Shown here: positions 36,395 through 44,177 of the stretch, piece after piece | Position numbering within the stretch: position 1 is the stretch's first letter | Layout of the letters: each line of letters begins with the position of its first letter | Assembly (NCBI RefSeq): GCF_900102435.1 | Contig: NZ_FNBU01000021.1 | Coordinates: forward strand, 1 to 56,721 | Source of the DNA: Sporolituus thermophilus DSM 23256 | Lineage (GTDB): Bacteria > Bacillota > Negativicutes > Sporomusales > Thermosinaceae | Length of the DNA stretch: 56,721 nt | Direction: 5' to 3' | The notes under the pieces: generated by a model | Databases searched by the model: none | What the model was told of the DNA's origin: nothing | Seen by the model: the letters and a program-made list of their open reading frames with translations, nothing else | Translations under genes and position numbers: made by a program

Positions 36395-38692
36395 CTAAAC
36401 CTTCTTGATGGTAACGCCGGTGGTTTGCACGGTTGTGCCGCAGACCGGCGCCACGAACGTCGGCAGCAGCATGCCGGCATTAATGCCCTGTTTGTAGGCC
36501 CGCTTGAGTCCTGGCGAAAGGCGGCCAAAACCAAAGTAGGTGTAGACCGTATCGGGCCTGATCCCCTCGGAAACAAGGACCTTGCCCTGCTGTTTGCCAT
36601 AGTCGGACGTGATTTCCACCGTTGCCCCGTCGGTTACGCCTAATTTCTTGGCCGTCTCCGGATGCATCCACAGCCGGTTGGCGCCCATCAGGTTGTAGAG
36701 CCACGGCACATTATGGGTGTGGCCGTTGGTGTGAATGGCCGTTTTCCCCTGGATGTAAAAATACTGACCTTCTTTTTTCATTTCCACCGGCCGGTACTCG
36801 GGAACGCCGCGGCCAAAGGCCTCAGCCGCTTCATGGGAATAAAGCTCAATCTTTTTGCTCTTTGTCTTCAGATTGGTTAGCGGCTTGTCGATAATCCCCT
36901 GGTCATTGACCAGCGCCTGGGCTTCGGGTACCTTTTTGATAAACTCGGCGACCGAACTCTTGTCCCGCAAAAAGATGGGTTTGAAGCCAAATGTGAGCAC
37001 GCCTTTTTCCTTGGCCGTTTTCACCAGGTCGGCTTTGCCGCCCATCTGGACGAGCCGGATTTCCTCAACGTCCTTGTAGGGGAAATAGGCGCCAAGATCA
37101 AGTTTCTGCGCCAGTTCCTGGAAAATCTGCCAGTGCGGCTTGGTATCAAAGACCGGTTTAACTACCTGCTGCCGGAGAGTATAAACCGGTACCGCCCCGT
37201 GATAGGCGTTAAAGCCTTCGTCCCGTTCCAGATAGGTGCTCTCGGGCAGCACCACATCGGCATACCAGGCCGTGTCGGTCATGTAGATGTCGCAGACAAC
37301 CAACAGGTCCAGCTTCTTAATGGCTTCGATGACGCGCTGGGTGTTGGGGATGGTAATAACCGGGTTGTAGCGCAGTACGAACCAACCTTTGATCGGATAG
37401 GGCTGTTCGGTGAGAATGGCTTCGGGAACGATCTGGACGGCGCCGTCGCCAGGCGGCACCATATAGTTTGGATGGCCCTTGACTTTCGCCCCGTCGACGC
37501 GCGGCTTGCCCGGCGCCGGGAAAGGCGGGATTTTAAACCCGGCCAGGTTGGGAACCACTTCTTTCCCGACCAGACCGTTGATAAACGGCGGGCTCTTGAC
37601 AAAGAAGGTACCACCCGGCACTTCCAGGTTGCCAAGCAGCATGTTGGCAATGACAATCGCTCGCCGCAGCTCAAATTCCTCGGGCGTAAACTGGGTCCGC
37701 CAGCCCCAGTCAATGACGGCGCGCGGCCGGGCGGCGGCCAGTTCCCGCGCCACCCGTTCGATGTCGGCGGCCTTAATCCCCGTCTCCTGCTCCGCCCAGG
37801 CGGGAGTATACTTGGCGACCGAAGCCTTAACGGCGTCAAAGCCTTCGGTGTACTTTTCCACAAAATCGCGGTCGTACAAGTTATCACGGATTAGAACATG
37901 GTTAATGGCCAGCACGAACGCCAGGTCGGTCCCGGGCTTGATGGCAAACCATTCCTGCGCTTTCGCCGACGTTAGGGAAAAACGCGGGTCGACCGACACC
38001 AGTTTGGCCCCCTTGGCCAGGGCGTTCATGACGGCACGGGCCTGGGCGACGTGTAGCCCCTCAAAATAGTTGCGGCCAAGCGATACCAAATATTTGACGT
38101 TGCCGTAGTCAATGGCCAGCGCGCTAGTGCCGAACGTCGCTTCAAGCGCGACCGTCCGCGCCAGCGGACAGGTTGATTCATGGGTAAAAATATTCGGCGT
38201 ACCGTAGGCTCTGGCCAGCGTCACCATATAGGCCATATGGGCGCCGCCGCGGTTGGCAAAGGCCATGGCTTCGGGACCGTACTGCGCTTTGATCGCCTTC
38301 ATTTTCTCGGCAATGTAGGCATAGGCCTCATCCCAGGAAACTTCTTTCCACTTGCCTTCCCCCCGCGCGCCCGTCCGGATCAGCGGTTTTTGCAGCCGCT
38401 GCGGGTCGTACAGCTGGGAAAAACCGGCGCCGCCGCGGGCGCAGACCGTACCACCGGTGGCCGCCCATTCGGGATTGCCGTTAATCAGCACCGTCTTGCC
38501 GTCGACGACTTTCGCCTGAATCGGACAGCGGGAAGTGCACATTTCGCAATAGCTGGCCTTGAATTCGGCAGAGCCCTCCAATTGGCTGTCGGCGGCCAAG
38601 GACGCCATGCGCGGCAGCGCCGACCCCGCCGCCAACGCTGCTGTGGCCGCGCCGGACAGCTTTAAAAATGTCCTGCGGGAAAACTTTTTCAC
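36395..38692 (-). CDS. Tat-exported molybdopterin oxidoreductase (thiosulfate/polysulfide reductase-like)
   Basis: The ~765-residue catalytic subunit begins with a twin-arginine signal (KKFSRRTFLKLSG), then a 4Fe-4S motif (CEMCTSRCPIQAKV...GTVCARGG). The molybdenum-ligand region is HESTCPLART, with Cys as the likely ligand, and a C-terminal molydopterin-dinucleotide domain (NGHTHNVPWLYNLMGANRLW) follows. Together with FeS and NrfD subunits this fits the PhsA/PsrA branch, reducing thiosulfate, polysulfide or sulfur outside the membrane. Tetrathionate or arsenate reductases are less likely alternatives. GTG 38692 with GGGGGG six bases before is the better start than TTG 38698. Confidence 0.88.
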   Translation of the reverse strand: MKKFSRRTFLKLSGAATAALAAGSALPRMASLAADSQLEGSAEFKASYCEMCTSRCPIQAKVVDGKTVLINGNPEWAATGGTVCARGGAGFSQLYDPQRLQKPLIRTGARGEGKWKEVSWDEAYAYIAEKMKAIKAQYGPEAMAFANRGGAHMAYMVTLARAYGTPNIFTHESTCPLARTVALEATFGTSALAIDYGNVKYLVSLGRNYFEGLHVAQARAVMNALAKGAKLVSVDPRFSLTSAKAQEWFAIKPGTDLAFVLAINHVLIRDNLYDRDFVEKYTEGFDAVKASVAKYTPAWAEQETGIKAADIERVARELAAARPRAVIDWGWRTQFTPEEFELRRAIVIANMLLGNLEVPGGTFFVKSPPFINGLVGKEVVPNLAGFKIPPFPAPGKPRVDGAKVKGHPNYMVPPGDGAVQIVPEAILTEQPYPIKGWFVLRYNPVITIPNTQRVIEAIKKLDLLVVCDIYMTDTAWYADVVLPESTYLERDEGFNAYHGAVPVYTLRQQVVKPVFDTKPHWQIFQELAQKLDLGAYFPYKDVEEIRLVQMGGKADLVKTAKEKGVLTFGFKPIFLRDKSSVAEFIKKVPEAQALVNDQGIIDKPLTNLKTKSKKIELYSHEAAEAFGRGVPEYRPVEMKKEGQYFYIQGKTAIHTNGHTHNVPWLYNLMGANRLWMHPETAKKLGVTDGATVEITSDYGKQQGKVLVSEGIRPDTVYTYFGFGRLSPGLKRAYKQGINAGMLLPTFVAPVCGTTVQTTGVTIKKV

Positions 38693-38727
38693 ACCCAACC
38701 CCCCTTGTATGGATGTAATAAATAACT

Positions 38728-38751
38728 ATTGTATTGATTTATTAATACAAT
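38728..38751. promoter_or_regulatory. Inverted repeat at the molybdoenzyme promoter
   Basis: ATTGTATT (38728-38735) and AATACAAT (38744-38751) are exact 8-bp arms around GATTTATT, 36-59 bp before the start. TACAAT within it may be the -10. The arms resemble but do not equal Rex or FNR half-sites. Confidence 0.5.
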
Positions 38752-38817
38752 TTATTAAATGTCTTTCCTAAAAATTCCTGCCCCATTTTCAAAATTTTTG
38801 CCAAAAATTATTTACCC

Positions 38818-38858
38818 TCTTCGCGGCCTTTGCGGTTTTACGCTTTTTAGGGTAGGAC
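38818..38858 (+). repeat. Fragment of the mosaic repeat (copy 8)
   Basis: Only the right-hand module is present: GCGGCCTTTGCGG then TTTTACGCTTTTTAGGGTAGG in two pieces, with one change from the consensus CGCTTTTCAGGGTAGG. It lies between the slipin terminator and the molybdoenzyme promoter region. Confidence 0.75.
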
Positions 38859-38883
38859 TTGGCCAAAATAATTTGGCGGATTA

Positions 38884-38917
38884 AAAATTAAACCCCCGTG
38901 TTACCCTGTAACACGGG
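38884..38917 (-). terminator. Terminator after the slipin gene
   Basis: CCCGTGTTAC pairs with GTAACACGGG around three bases, then GGTTTAATTTTTAA on the minus strand. It lies about 10 bp beyond the stop. Confidence 0.82.
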
Positions 38918-38927
38918 AGTCGCATCG

Positions 38928-39896
38928 TCAGGCCATCTCCTTGGTCGCCGCCGCTTCTTCGCGGACAGGCTCGGCTTTCTTCTCCTCCAGGCCTTTGGTT
39001 ATGGCGGCGATGGCGCCAAGGTTAAGCGCATCGGCGACGCCGCTCGGCGTCACCACCAAACTGCCTTTTTCCTTTAAGCCCTCGTACAAAATATTCATCG
39101 CCCGGAGTTGTAGGGCAATGGGATTATTTTCGTAAACTTTGGCGGCAGCGGCAAAGCGGTGGGCGATCTCGGTTTCGGTCGTGCCGAGAATAATGCGGGC
39201 CCGCCGTTCCCGCTCCGCCTGGGCCTCGCGGCTCATGGCCTCCTGCAACGCCTCGGGAATAATCACGTCCCGGATTTCTACCGACTGGACCGTAATTCCC
39301 CACGGTTCGGTCCGGCGGTCGATGACTTCCTGCAAAATCTTATCCAGGTTTTCCCGCTCGGAAAGGAGCTCGGACAGCATCGTCCGCCCCACGACGTCAC
39401 GCAGCGCCGTCTGGGCCGTCCAAGCCACCGCCTCACGGTAGTTTTCCACCTCGAGGGCGGCCTTTTCCGGGTCCCACACCACCCAAAACAAAATGGCATC
39501 AACATTTACCGGTACGGTGTCTTTCGTCAGCGTTTGTTCGGCCAAAAAAGGGGTAGCGACAATCCGCTGGTCAATCCAATAGGCAACGGTATCGATGAAC
39601 GGAATAAGCCAGAAATGGCCCGGCCCCTTCAACCCCTTGTACTTGCCAAGCCGCAGCACCACGGCTTTTTCCCATTCGGCCGCCACCCTGACCGACATGC
39701 TGAGAAGCGTGCCGGCAATGATGACGGCAGCCGCCAGCCACAGTTTATCAAAATAGGCATATAACGCGATACCGGCCGCGCAGGACAACATAAAAACGTT
39801 GAATGGAAACCAACTCGGACGGTGACACGGTCCAATCTGCGGCTGCTGCATAGTGAGCGGGGGATTGGCATTGCCAAGATTTTGCTTTTTCGCCAT
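38928..39896 (-). CDS. Slipin (stomatin/SPFH-domain membrane protein)
   Basis: The ~322-residue protein has two closely spaced N-terminal hydrophobic segments (residues 33-70) and an SPFH domain (EWEKAVVLRLGKYKGLKGPG, VPVNVDAILFWVVWDPEKA, LLSERENLDKILQEVIDRRTEPWGI). A helical C-terminal part follows. Slipins organise membrane microdomains and bacterial ones often pair with an NfeD protease, which is not adjacent here. Its start overlaps the GntR stop (TAATG followed by a second ATG), so translation is coupled to the regulator. Confidence 0.9.
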   Translation of the reverse strand: MAKKQNLGNANPPLTMQQPQIGPCHRPSWFPFNVFMLSCAAGIALYAYFDKLWLAAAVIIAGTLLSMSVRVAAEWEKAVVLRLGKYKGLKGPGHFWLIPFIDTVAYWIDQRIVATPFLAEQTLTKDTVPVNVDAILFWVVWDPEKAALEVENYREAVAWTAQTALRDVVGRTMLSELLSERENLDKILQEVIDRRTEPWGITVQSVEIRDVIIPEALQEAMSREAQAERERRARIILGTTETEIAHRFAAAAKVYENNPIALQLRAMNILYEGLKEKGSLVVTPSGVADALNLGAIAAITKGLEEKKAEPVREEAAATKEMA

Positions 39897-39898
39897 CA

Positions 39899-40294
39899 TT
39901 ACACCTCTTTTCTAGTCAGTAGGGTGCTCTGCCGGACGGCATTATCCAATACCGCCTGTACATCGGCGGCGGAAAACCCGAGCGCCGCCGCCTCCTCTAG
40001 CAGCCGAACCACCTTCGCCTCCAGCTGGGCCAGCTTGGCGTAATCAATATCGGTGGGCATCGTGACAAAGGTGCCACGGCCCTGCTGGCTGGAAATGACG
40101 CCTTCGCGCTCCAGCTCGGTGTAGGCCCGACTGACCGTGTTGGCGTTGATTTTGAGCTGGACGGCCAGTTGCCGCACCGTCGGCAGCTGTGCCCCCTGCG
40201 GGTAAGCGCCTGTCCGGATCGCGTTCTGAATGGCCTCTTTAATCTGCACATAGATCGGAATTCCGCTGGTGTAGTCAATCTTGATGGGCAGCAT
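39899..40294 (-). CDS. GntR-family regulator, YtrA-like
   Basis: The ~131-residue protein has an N-terminal winged helix (IPIYVQIKEAIQNAIRTGAY, LPTVRQLAVQLKINANTVSRAY, GVISSQQGRGTFV) and a short helical dimerisation tail in place of a full ligand domain, as in the YtrA subfamily. It probably represses its own operon with the slipin. GGGAGG four bases before ATG 40294 supports the start over 40315. Confidence 0.9.
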   Translation of the reverse strand: MLPIKIDYTSGIPIYVQIKEAIQNAIRTGAYPQGAQLPTVRQLAVQLKINANTVSRAYTELEREGVISSQQGRGTFVTMPTDIDYAKLAQLEAKVVRLLEEAAALGFSAADVQAVLDNAVRQSTLLTRKEV

Positions 40295-40345
40295 CCGGCC
40301 TCCCTCCCCCGTCATATTTTTCGGTTCGCCGCGGAAAAATCCTGC

Positions 40346-40371
40346 AAAAAAAAACAGCGGCCACAGGCCGC
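40346..40371 (-). terminator. Terminator after rpoN
   Basis: GCGGCC-TGT-GGCCGC followed on the minus strand by TG and nine T. Confidence 0.88.
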
Positions 40372-40380
40372 ATCGAATTA

Positions 40381-41766
40381 TTAATACCGTTTGCGCTTAC
40401 ACGAAGACGGAATGCCCAGCTCTTCCCGGTATTTGGCCACCGTGCGCCGCGACACGGCGATACCGCGGCGGTTCAAAAGATCGGTCAGCGCTTGGTCGCT
40501 CAGCGGGCGCGCCGGATCTTCCTGGGCCACCAGTTCCCTGATTTCCCGTTTGACCTGGGCAGCGGCAACATCTTCGCCGCCCGATCCCTGCACGCCGGCG
40601 GAGAAAAAGGCCCGCAGCGCAAGCAGCCCGTGCGGCGTAGCGGCATATTTATTGGCCGTAGCCCGGCTGACGGTCGATTCATGAATGCCCAGGCGTTCGG
40701 CGACCCTTTTCATCGTCAGTGGCCGCAAAAACTTCGGGCCATGGTCGAAAAAGTCGCGTTGCAGGTCAACAATGGCTTCAACAACGTTATACAGCGTCCG
40801 GCGGCGCTGCTCAATGCTGCGCATTAGCCACAGCGCGGCATTGATGCGCCCCTCGACAAACCGCCGCGCGTCACTGTCGGCTTCCCGCATCAGACGGCGG
40901 TAATAGGGATTGATGGTCAGGCGCGGCACGACCGAGTCATTGATGAGAATTACATACCGGCCGCCCACCCGTTCAACCGTCACGTCCGGGAGGATATAGG
41001 CCGACTGGCTGCCCTGGCCAAAGCCCCGGCCCGGCTTGGGATCAAGCGTCCGAATAACGTCGACTGCCCGCTGGACATCCTGGGTTGTACAGCCCAATTT
41101 GTCGGCAATACAGCGCAGACGCCCGGCGGCTATGTCTGCCAAATGGCCGTCGATCACGGCCCGAACGATCGGGTCGTTCAGGCCGCGCTGGCGCACCTGG
41201 ATGGAGAGGCATTCCCGGAGGTCGCGGGCGCCTACGCCGGGCGGGTCAAAGGTTTGAATCAGCGTCAGCACCTCTTCCACCAACGCCGCCGGCATGGCCA
41301 GCGCCGCCGCCGCTTCTTCCACCGACACCCGCAAGTATCCGTTGTCATCGATACAGCCGATAAGATATTCCCCGGCCCGGCGGGCGCTCGCATTCAAGGT
41401 GGCCAAATGCAGCTGAAATTCAAGGTGTTCATGAAGCGGCACCGCGGACGCACCGTAGAACTCGGCTGACGATTTTTCCTCCTCCGCCGGGGCAAAGCCG
41501 GTATCAATCCCTTCGTCAAGATACTTTACCCACTCCAGATAATCACTGGCCAAGTCGGGGCCGCCAGCCTCAATGGGCTGTTCGGTTTCCGCCTCGCCCA
41601 GCCTATTGTCTTCCACCTCGAGGACAGGGTTTTCTAAAAGCTCGGCTTCGATCATTTCAACAAGTTCGAGGGACGACAGCTGCAAAATGGCTATGGCTTG
41701 GCGCAGTTGCGGCGTCATGACCAGTTTTTGCGACAGCTCCTGCCTGAGGCCATAGTCCATGCGCAT
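40381..41766 (-). CDS. rpoN: RNA polymerase sigma-54 factor
   Basis: The 461-residue protein has the Gln-rich activator-interacting region I (LRQELSQKLVMTPQLRQAIAILQLSS), the core-binding middle, the helix-turn-helix ERLGIHESTVSRATANK, and a C-terminal RpoN box SRRTVAKYREELGIPSS. It directs transcription from -24/-12 promoters with AAA+ activators such as the one at 20127-21494. It follows hypE by 85 bp. AGGAGG ten bases before ATG 41766 supports the start. Confidence 0.96.
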   Translation of the reverse strand: MRMDYGLRQELSQKLVMTPQLRQAIAILQLSSLELVEMIEAELLENPVLEVEDNRLGEAETEQPIEAGGPDLASDYLEWVKYLDEGIDTGFAPAEEEKSSAEFYGASAVPLHEHLEFQLHLATLNASARRAGEYLIGCIDDNGYLRVSVEEAAAALAMPAALVEEVLTLIQTFDPPGVGARDLRECLSIQVRQRGLNDPIVRAVIDGHLADIAAGRLRCIADKLGCTTQDVQRAVDVIRTLDPKPGRGFGQGSQSAYILPDVTVERVGGRYVILINDSVVPRLTINPYYRRLMREADSDARRFVEGRINAALWLMRSIEQRRRTLYNVVEAIVDLQRDFFDHGPKFLRPLTMKRVAERLGIHESTVSRATANKYAATPHGLLALRAFFSAGVQGSGGEDVAAAQVKREIRELVAQEDPARPLSDQALTDLLNRRGIAVSRRTVAKYREELGIPSSCKRKRY

Positions 41767-41851
41767 AACCGTTGAACCTCCTTCTCTTACTTCACCCTAT
41801 GCCAAAGTTAGCATAAATATGATCGCACCCGTAAAACCGCTGCTTTTTATG

Positions 41852-42862
41852 TCAGCAAATGCGGGGCAGCTGATCGCCGACCAGCATATCGAGCAGGCGC
41901 ATGCCGCCTATCGCGGTACGCAGCCCCACCTGCCCGGCGGGCTGCGCCGTTACCCGGCCGATGACCCGCGCCTCCCGCCCATAGGGGTGAGCGTTCATAA
42001 TATTCAGTACCTGCTCTGTAAAAACTTGTTCGACAAAGACAAGCATTTTCCCTTCGTTGGCGAGGTATAACGGATCAAATCCCAGAATTTCACAGACGGC
42101 TTGTACCGCCGGGCGGACGGGGATGGCCGTTTCATCCAGGAAAATGCCCACCTGGGCCTGACTGGCAATTTCATTGAGGGTCGTGGCTATACCGCCGCGG
42201 GTAGGGTCACGCAGTACCGCCACCCCGTCGGGCACGGCGGTGAGAATGGCTTTGACCAGTCCGGCCAGCGGCGCACAGTCGCTGGTCACACTTGCCGGCA
42301 GCGTCAGCCCGTGGCGCTCGCTCATGATGGCAATGGCATGGTCGCCAATCGGACCGCTGAGAATAATATCCTGGCCGGGCCGGACGCGCCTGGGCGAAAT
42401 GTCCACGCCGTCAAGCAGCACGCCCACGCCGGCCGTATTGATATATAAGCCGTCCACCGCCCCTTTCTCCACTACTTTCGTATCGCCGGTGACGATCGCC
42501 ACCCCGGCTTCGTCGGCGGCGCGGCGCATGGAGACCACAATGCGCCGCAGATCGTCGATAGCAAAGCCTTCTTCAATGATAAAGCCGGCGCTGAGATAGA
42601 GCGGTACGGCGCCGGTCATCGCCAAGTCGTTGACGGTGCCGCATACCGCCAGTTTGCCGATGTCGCCGCCGGCGAAAAACAGCGGCTTTACCACGTACGA
42701 ATCGGTTGTAAACGCCAGGCGGGCGCCGCCGGCGGTCACCTTCGCCCCGTCGTGCATTTCCGCCAGCGCGGCGTTGGCAAAAGCCGGCAGCATGACCTCC
42801 CGCACCAAATCATGGCTGAGCTTGCCGCCGCTGCCATGGGCCAGTTGTATCCGTTCGCTCAA
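41852..42862 (-). CDS. hypE: Hydrogenase maturation protein HypE
   Basis: The ~336-residue PurM-like ATP-binding enzyme starts AHGSGGKLSHDLV, contains VRPGQDIILSGPIGDH and DPTRGGIATTLNE, and ends in the diagnostic PRIC whose cysteine carries the thiocyanate in cyanide-ligand synthesis. TTG 42862, eight bases after GGGAGG and overlapping the hypD stop as TTGA, is my preferred start; GTG 42871 overlaps the ribosome-binding site. Confidence 0.96.
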   Translation of the reverse strand: MSERIQLAHGSGGKLSHDLVREVMLPAFANAALAEMHDGAKVTAGGARLAFTTDSYVVKPLFFAGGDIGKLAVCGTVNDLAMTGAVPLYLSAGFIIEEGFAIDDLRRIVVSMRRAADEAGVAIVTGDTKVVEKGAVDGLYINTAGVGVLLDGVDISPRRVRPGQDIILSGPIGDHAIAIMSERHGLTLPASVTSDCAPLAGLVKAILTAVPDGVAVLRDPTRGGIATTLNEIASQAQVGIFLDETAIPVRPAVQAVCEILGFDPLYLANEGKMLVFVEQVFTEQVLNIMNAHPYGREARVIGRVTAQPAGQVGLRTAIGGMRLLDMLVGDQLPRIC

Positions 42863-43962
42863 AACTGCCACCTCCCGGCACCGTATTTATACCAGGCCGC
42901 GCAGGCGCCCTCCACCGACACCATGCACGCGCCTACCGGATGATCGCTCGTGCAGGCCCGGCCAAAGAGCGGGCAGGCCGGCGGCTTGATTACGCCCCGC
43001 AGTACTTCGCCGCAGCGGCAGCCCGCCGCCTCACGGGTCGGCTCCACGTCGACGCCGAGGACGTACCGGGCGTCAAAGCGGGCATACTCTTCCCGCACAC
43101 CCAGACCCGACGCCGGAATGACACCAATACCGCGCCAGGCGGCATCTACTTCGCCGTATACCTTGGCCAGCGCTGCCTGTGCCGCCGGATTGCCCTCGGG
43201 CCGGACAACGCGGGCATACTGGTTTTCCAGCCGCGCCACGCCGGCGCGAATCTGTTTGACCAGCATATATACCGCCTGCAGAATGTCGAGAGCTTCAAAG
43301 CCGGCCACCACGGCCGGCGTGCCACACTCTTCGGCCAAAAAGCGGAAAGGCGCCAGGCCGGTAACGGTGCAGACATGCCCGGGAAGCAGCAAACCGTCCA
43401 CCCGAACACCCGCACCGCCGGCGGTTAGCAGGGCCCGGAGCGCCGGCGGCACCAGTTTATGTGAAGTAAGCACGAAAAAGTTATCAATACCGGCCTGCTC
43501 GGCCGCCAAAATGGCGGCGGCGGTCGTCGGCGCCGTCGTCTCAAACCCCACCGCCAGAAAGATAACCCGCTTATCCGGATGGGCCCGGGCGATGGCGAGG
43601 CTGTCGAGGGGCGAATAGACGATGCGGATATCGGCGCCCCGCGCCTTTTCCTGCATCAGGCTGGATGACGAGCCCGGCACGCGCAGCATATCGCCGAAGG
43701 TGGCAATAATGACGCCGCTTTGGCGGCTGTAGGCAATGGCGGTGTCCAGATAGTCATTTGGCGTCACACATACCGGACAGCCAGGACCGCTGACCAGCTC
43801 AACCTGCTCCGGCAAAAGCTGGCGGATGCCGGCTTTAAAGATGGCCACCGTATGGGTGCCGCACACTTCCATCAGCCGGAGCGGGCGGTCGGCCAGCCGG
43901 GCAATTTCGGCGGTATAATAGTCAGCCAGCTGGCGCACCCGGTCAGCCGTTAAATTCTTCAT
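42859..43962 (-). CDS. hypD: Hydrogenase maturation protein HypD
   Basis: The ~367-residue iron-sulfur protein has the family motifs LMEVCGTHTVAIFKAGI, SGPGCPVCVTP, ILAVGFETTAPTTA-like FLAVGFETTAPTTAAAI, and C-terminal cysteines CRCGEVLRG and CPLFGRAC. With HypC it assembles the Fe(CN)2CO unit of [NiFe]-hydrogenases. The start is ATG 43962, with GGAG upstream inside hypC; the longer frame lies entirely within hypC. It overlaps hypC by 20 bp. Confidence 0.96.
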   Translation of the reverse strand: MKNLTADRVRQLADYYTAEIARLADRPLRLMEVCGTHTVAIFKAGIRQLLPEQVELVSGPGCPVCVTPNDYLDTAIAYSRQSGVIIATFGDMLRVPGSSSSLMQEKARGADIRIVYSPLDSLAIARAHPDKRVIFLAVGFETTAPTTAAAILAAEQAGIDNFFVLTSHKLVPPALRALLTAGGAGVRVDGLLLPGHVCTVTGLAPFRFLAEECGTPAVVAGFEALDILQAVYMLVKQIRAGVARLENQYARVVRPEGNPAAQAALAKVYGEVDAAWRGIGVIPASGLGVREEYARFDARYVLGVDVEPTREAAGCRCGEVLRGVIKPPACPLFGRACTSDHPVGACMVSVEGACAAWYKYGAGRWQF

Positions 43963-44173
43963 ACTTTTCCAGCTCCTTAAACAGTTCCAGCGTCCGCCGC
44001 GCTTCTTCCGCGTCAATCGTCTGGATGGCAAAGCCGGCGTGAATAAGTACATAGTCGCCTACCTGCGCCTCCGGCAGCAGCATGAGACTGACCTGGCGGG
44101 TGACGCCGCTGACGGAAACGGTGGCCAGCATATCCTGGCGGGAAAGTATCACGGCAGGTACGGCCAAGCACAT
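43943..44173 (-). CDS. hypC: Hydrogenase maturation chaperone HypC
   Basis: The 76-residue OB-fold protein starts MCLAVPAVI, with Cys2 that binds iron and the precursor hydrogenase, and contains VGDYVLIHAGFAIQTID. It partners HypD. ATG 44173 lies 11 bases after AAGGAG. The gene begins five bases after hypF and overlaps hypD. Confidence 0.95.
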   Translation of the reverse strand: MCLAVPAVILSRQDMLATVSVSGVTRQVSLMLLPEAQVGDYVLIHAGFAIQTIDAEEARRTLELFKELEKYEEFNG

Positions 44174-44177
44174 CGGT

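Noticed and set aside
36395-38692. Formate dehydrogenase or nitrate reductase catalytic subunit
   Set aside because: There is no selenocysteine/Cys formate dehydrogenase context, and subunit composition with a small NrfD protein fits the thiosulfate/polysulfide reductase branch better.
38793-38813. A sigma-54-like TGGCAAAAATTTTGAA on the minus strand before the molybdoenzyme operon
   Set aside because: The -12 element has GA instead of the essential GC, and the region is very AT-rich, so the match is weak.
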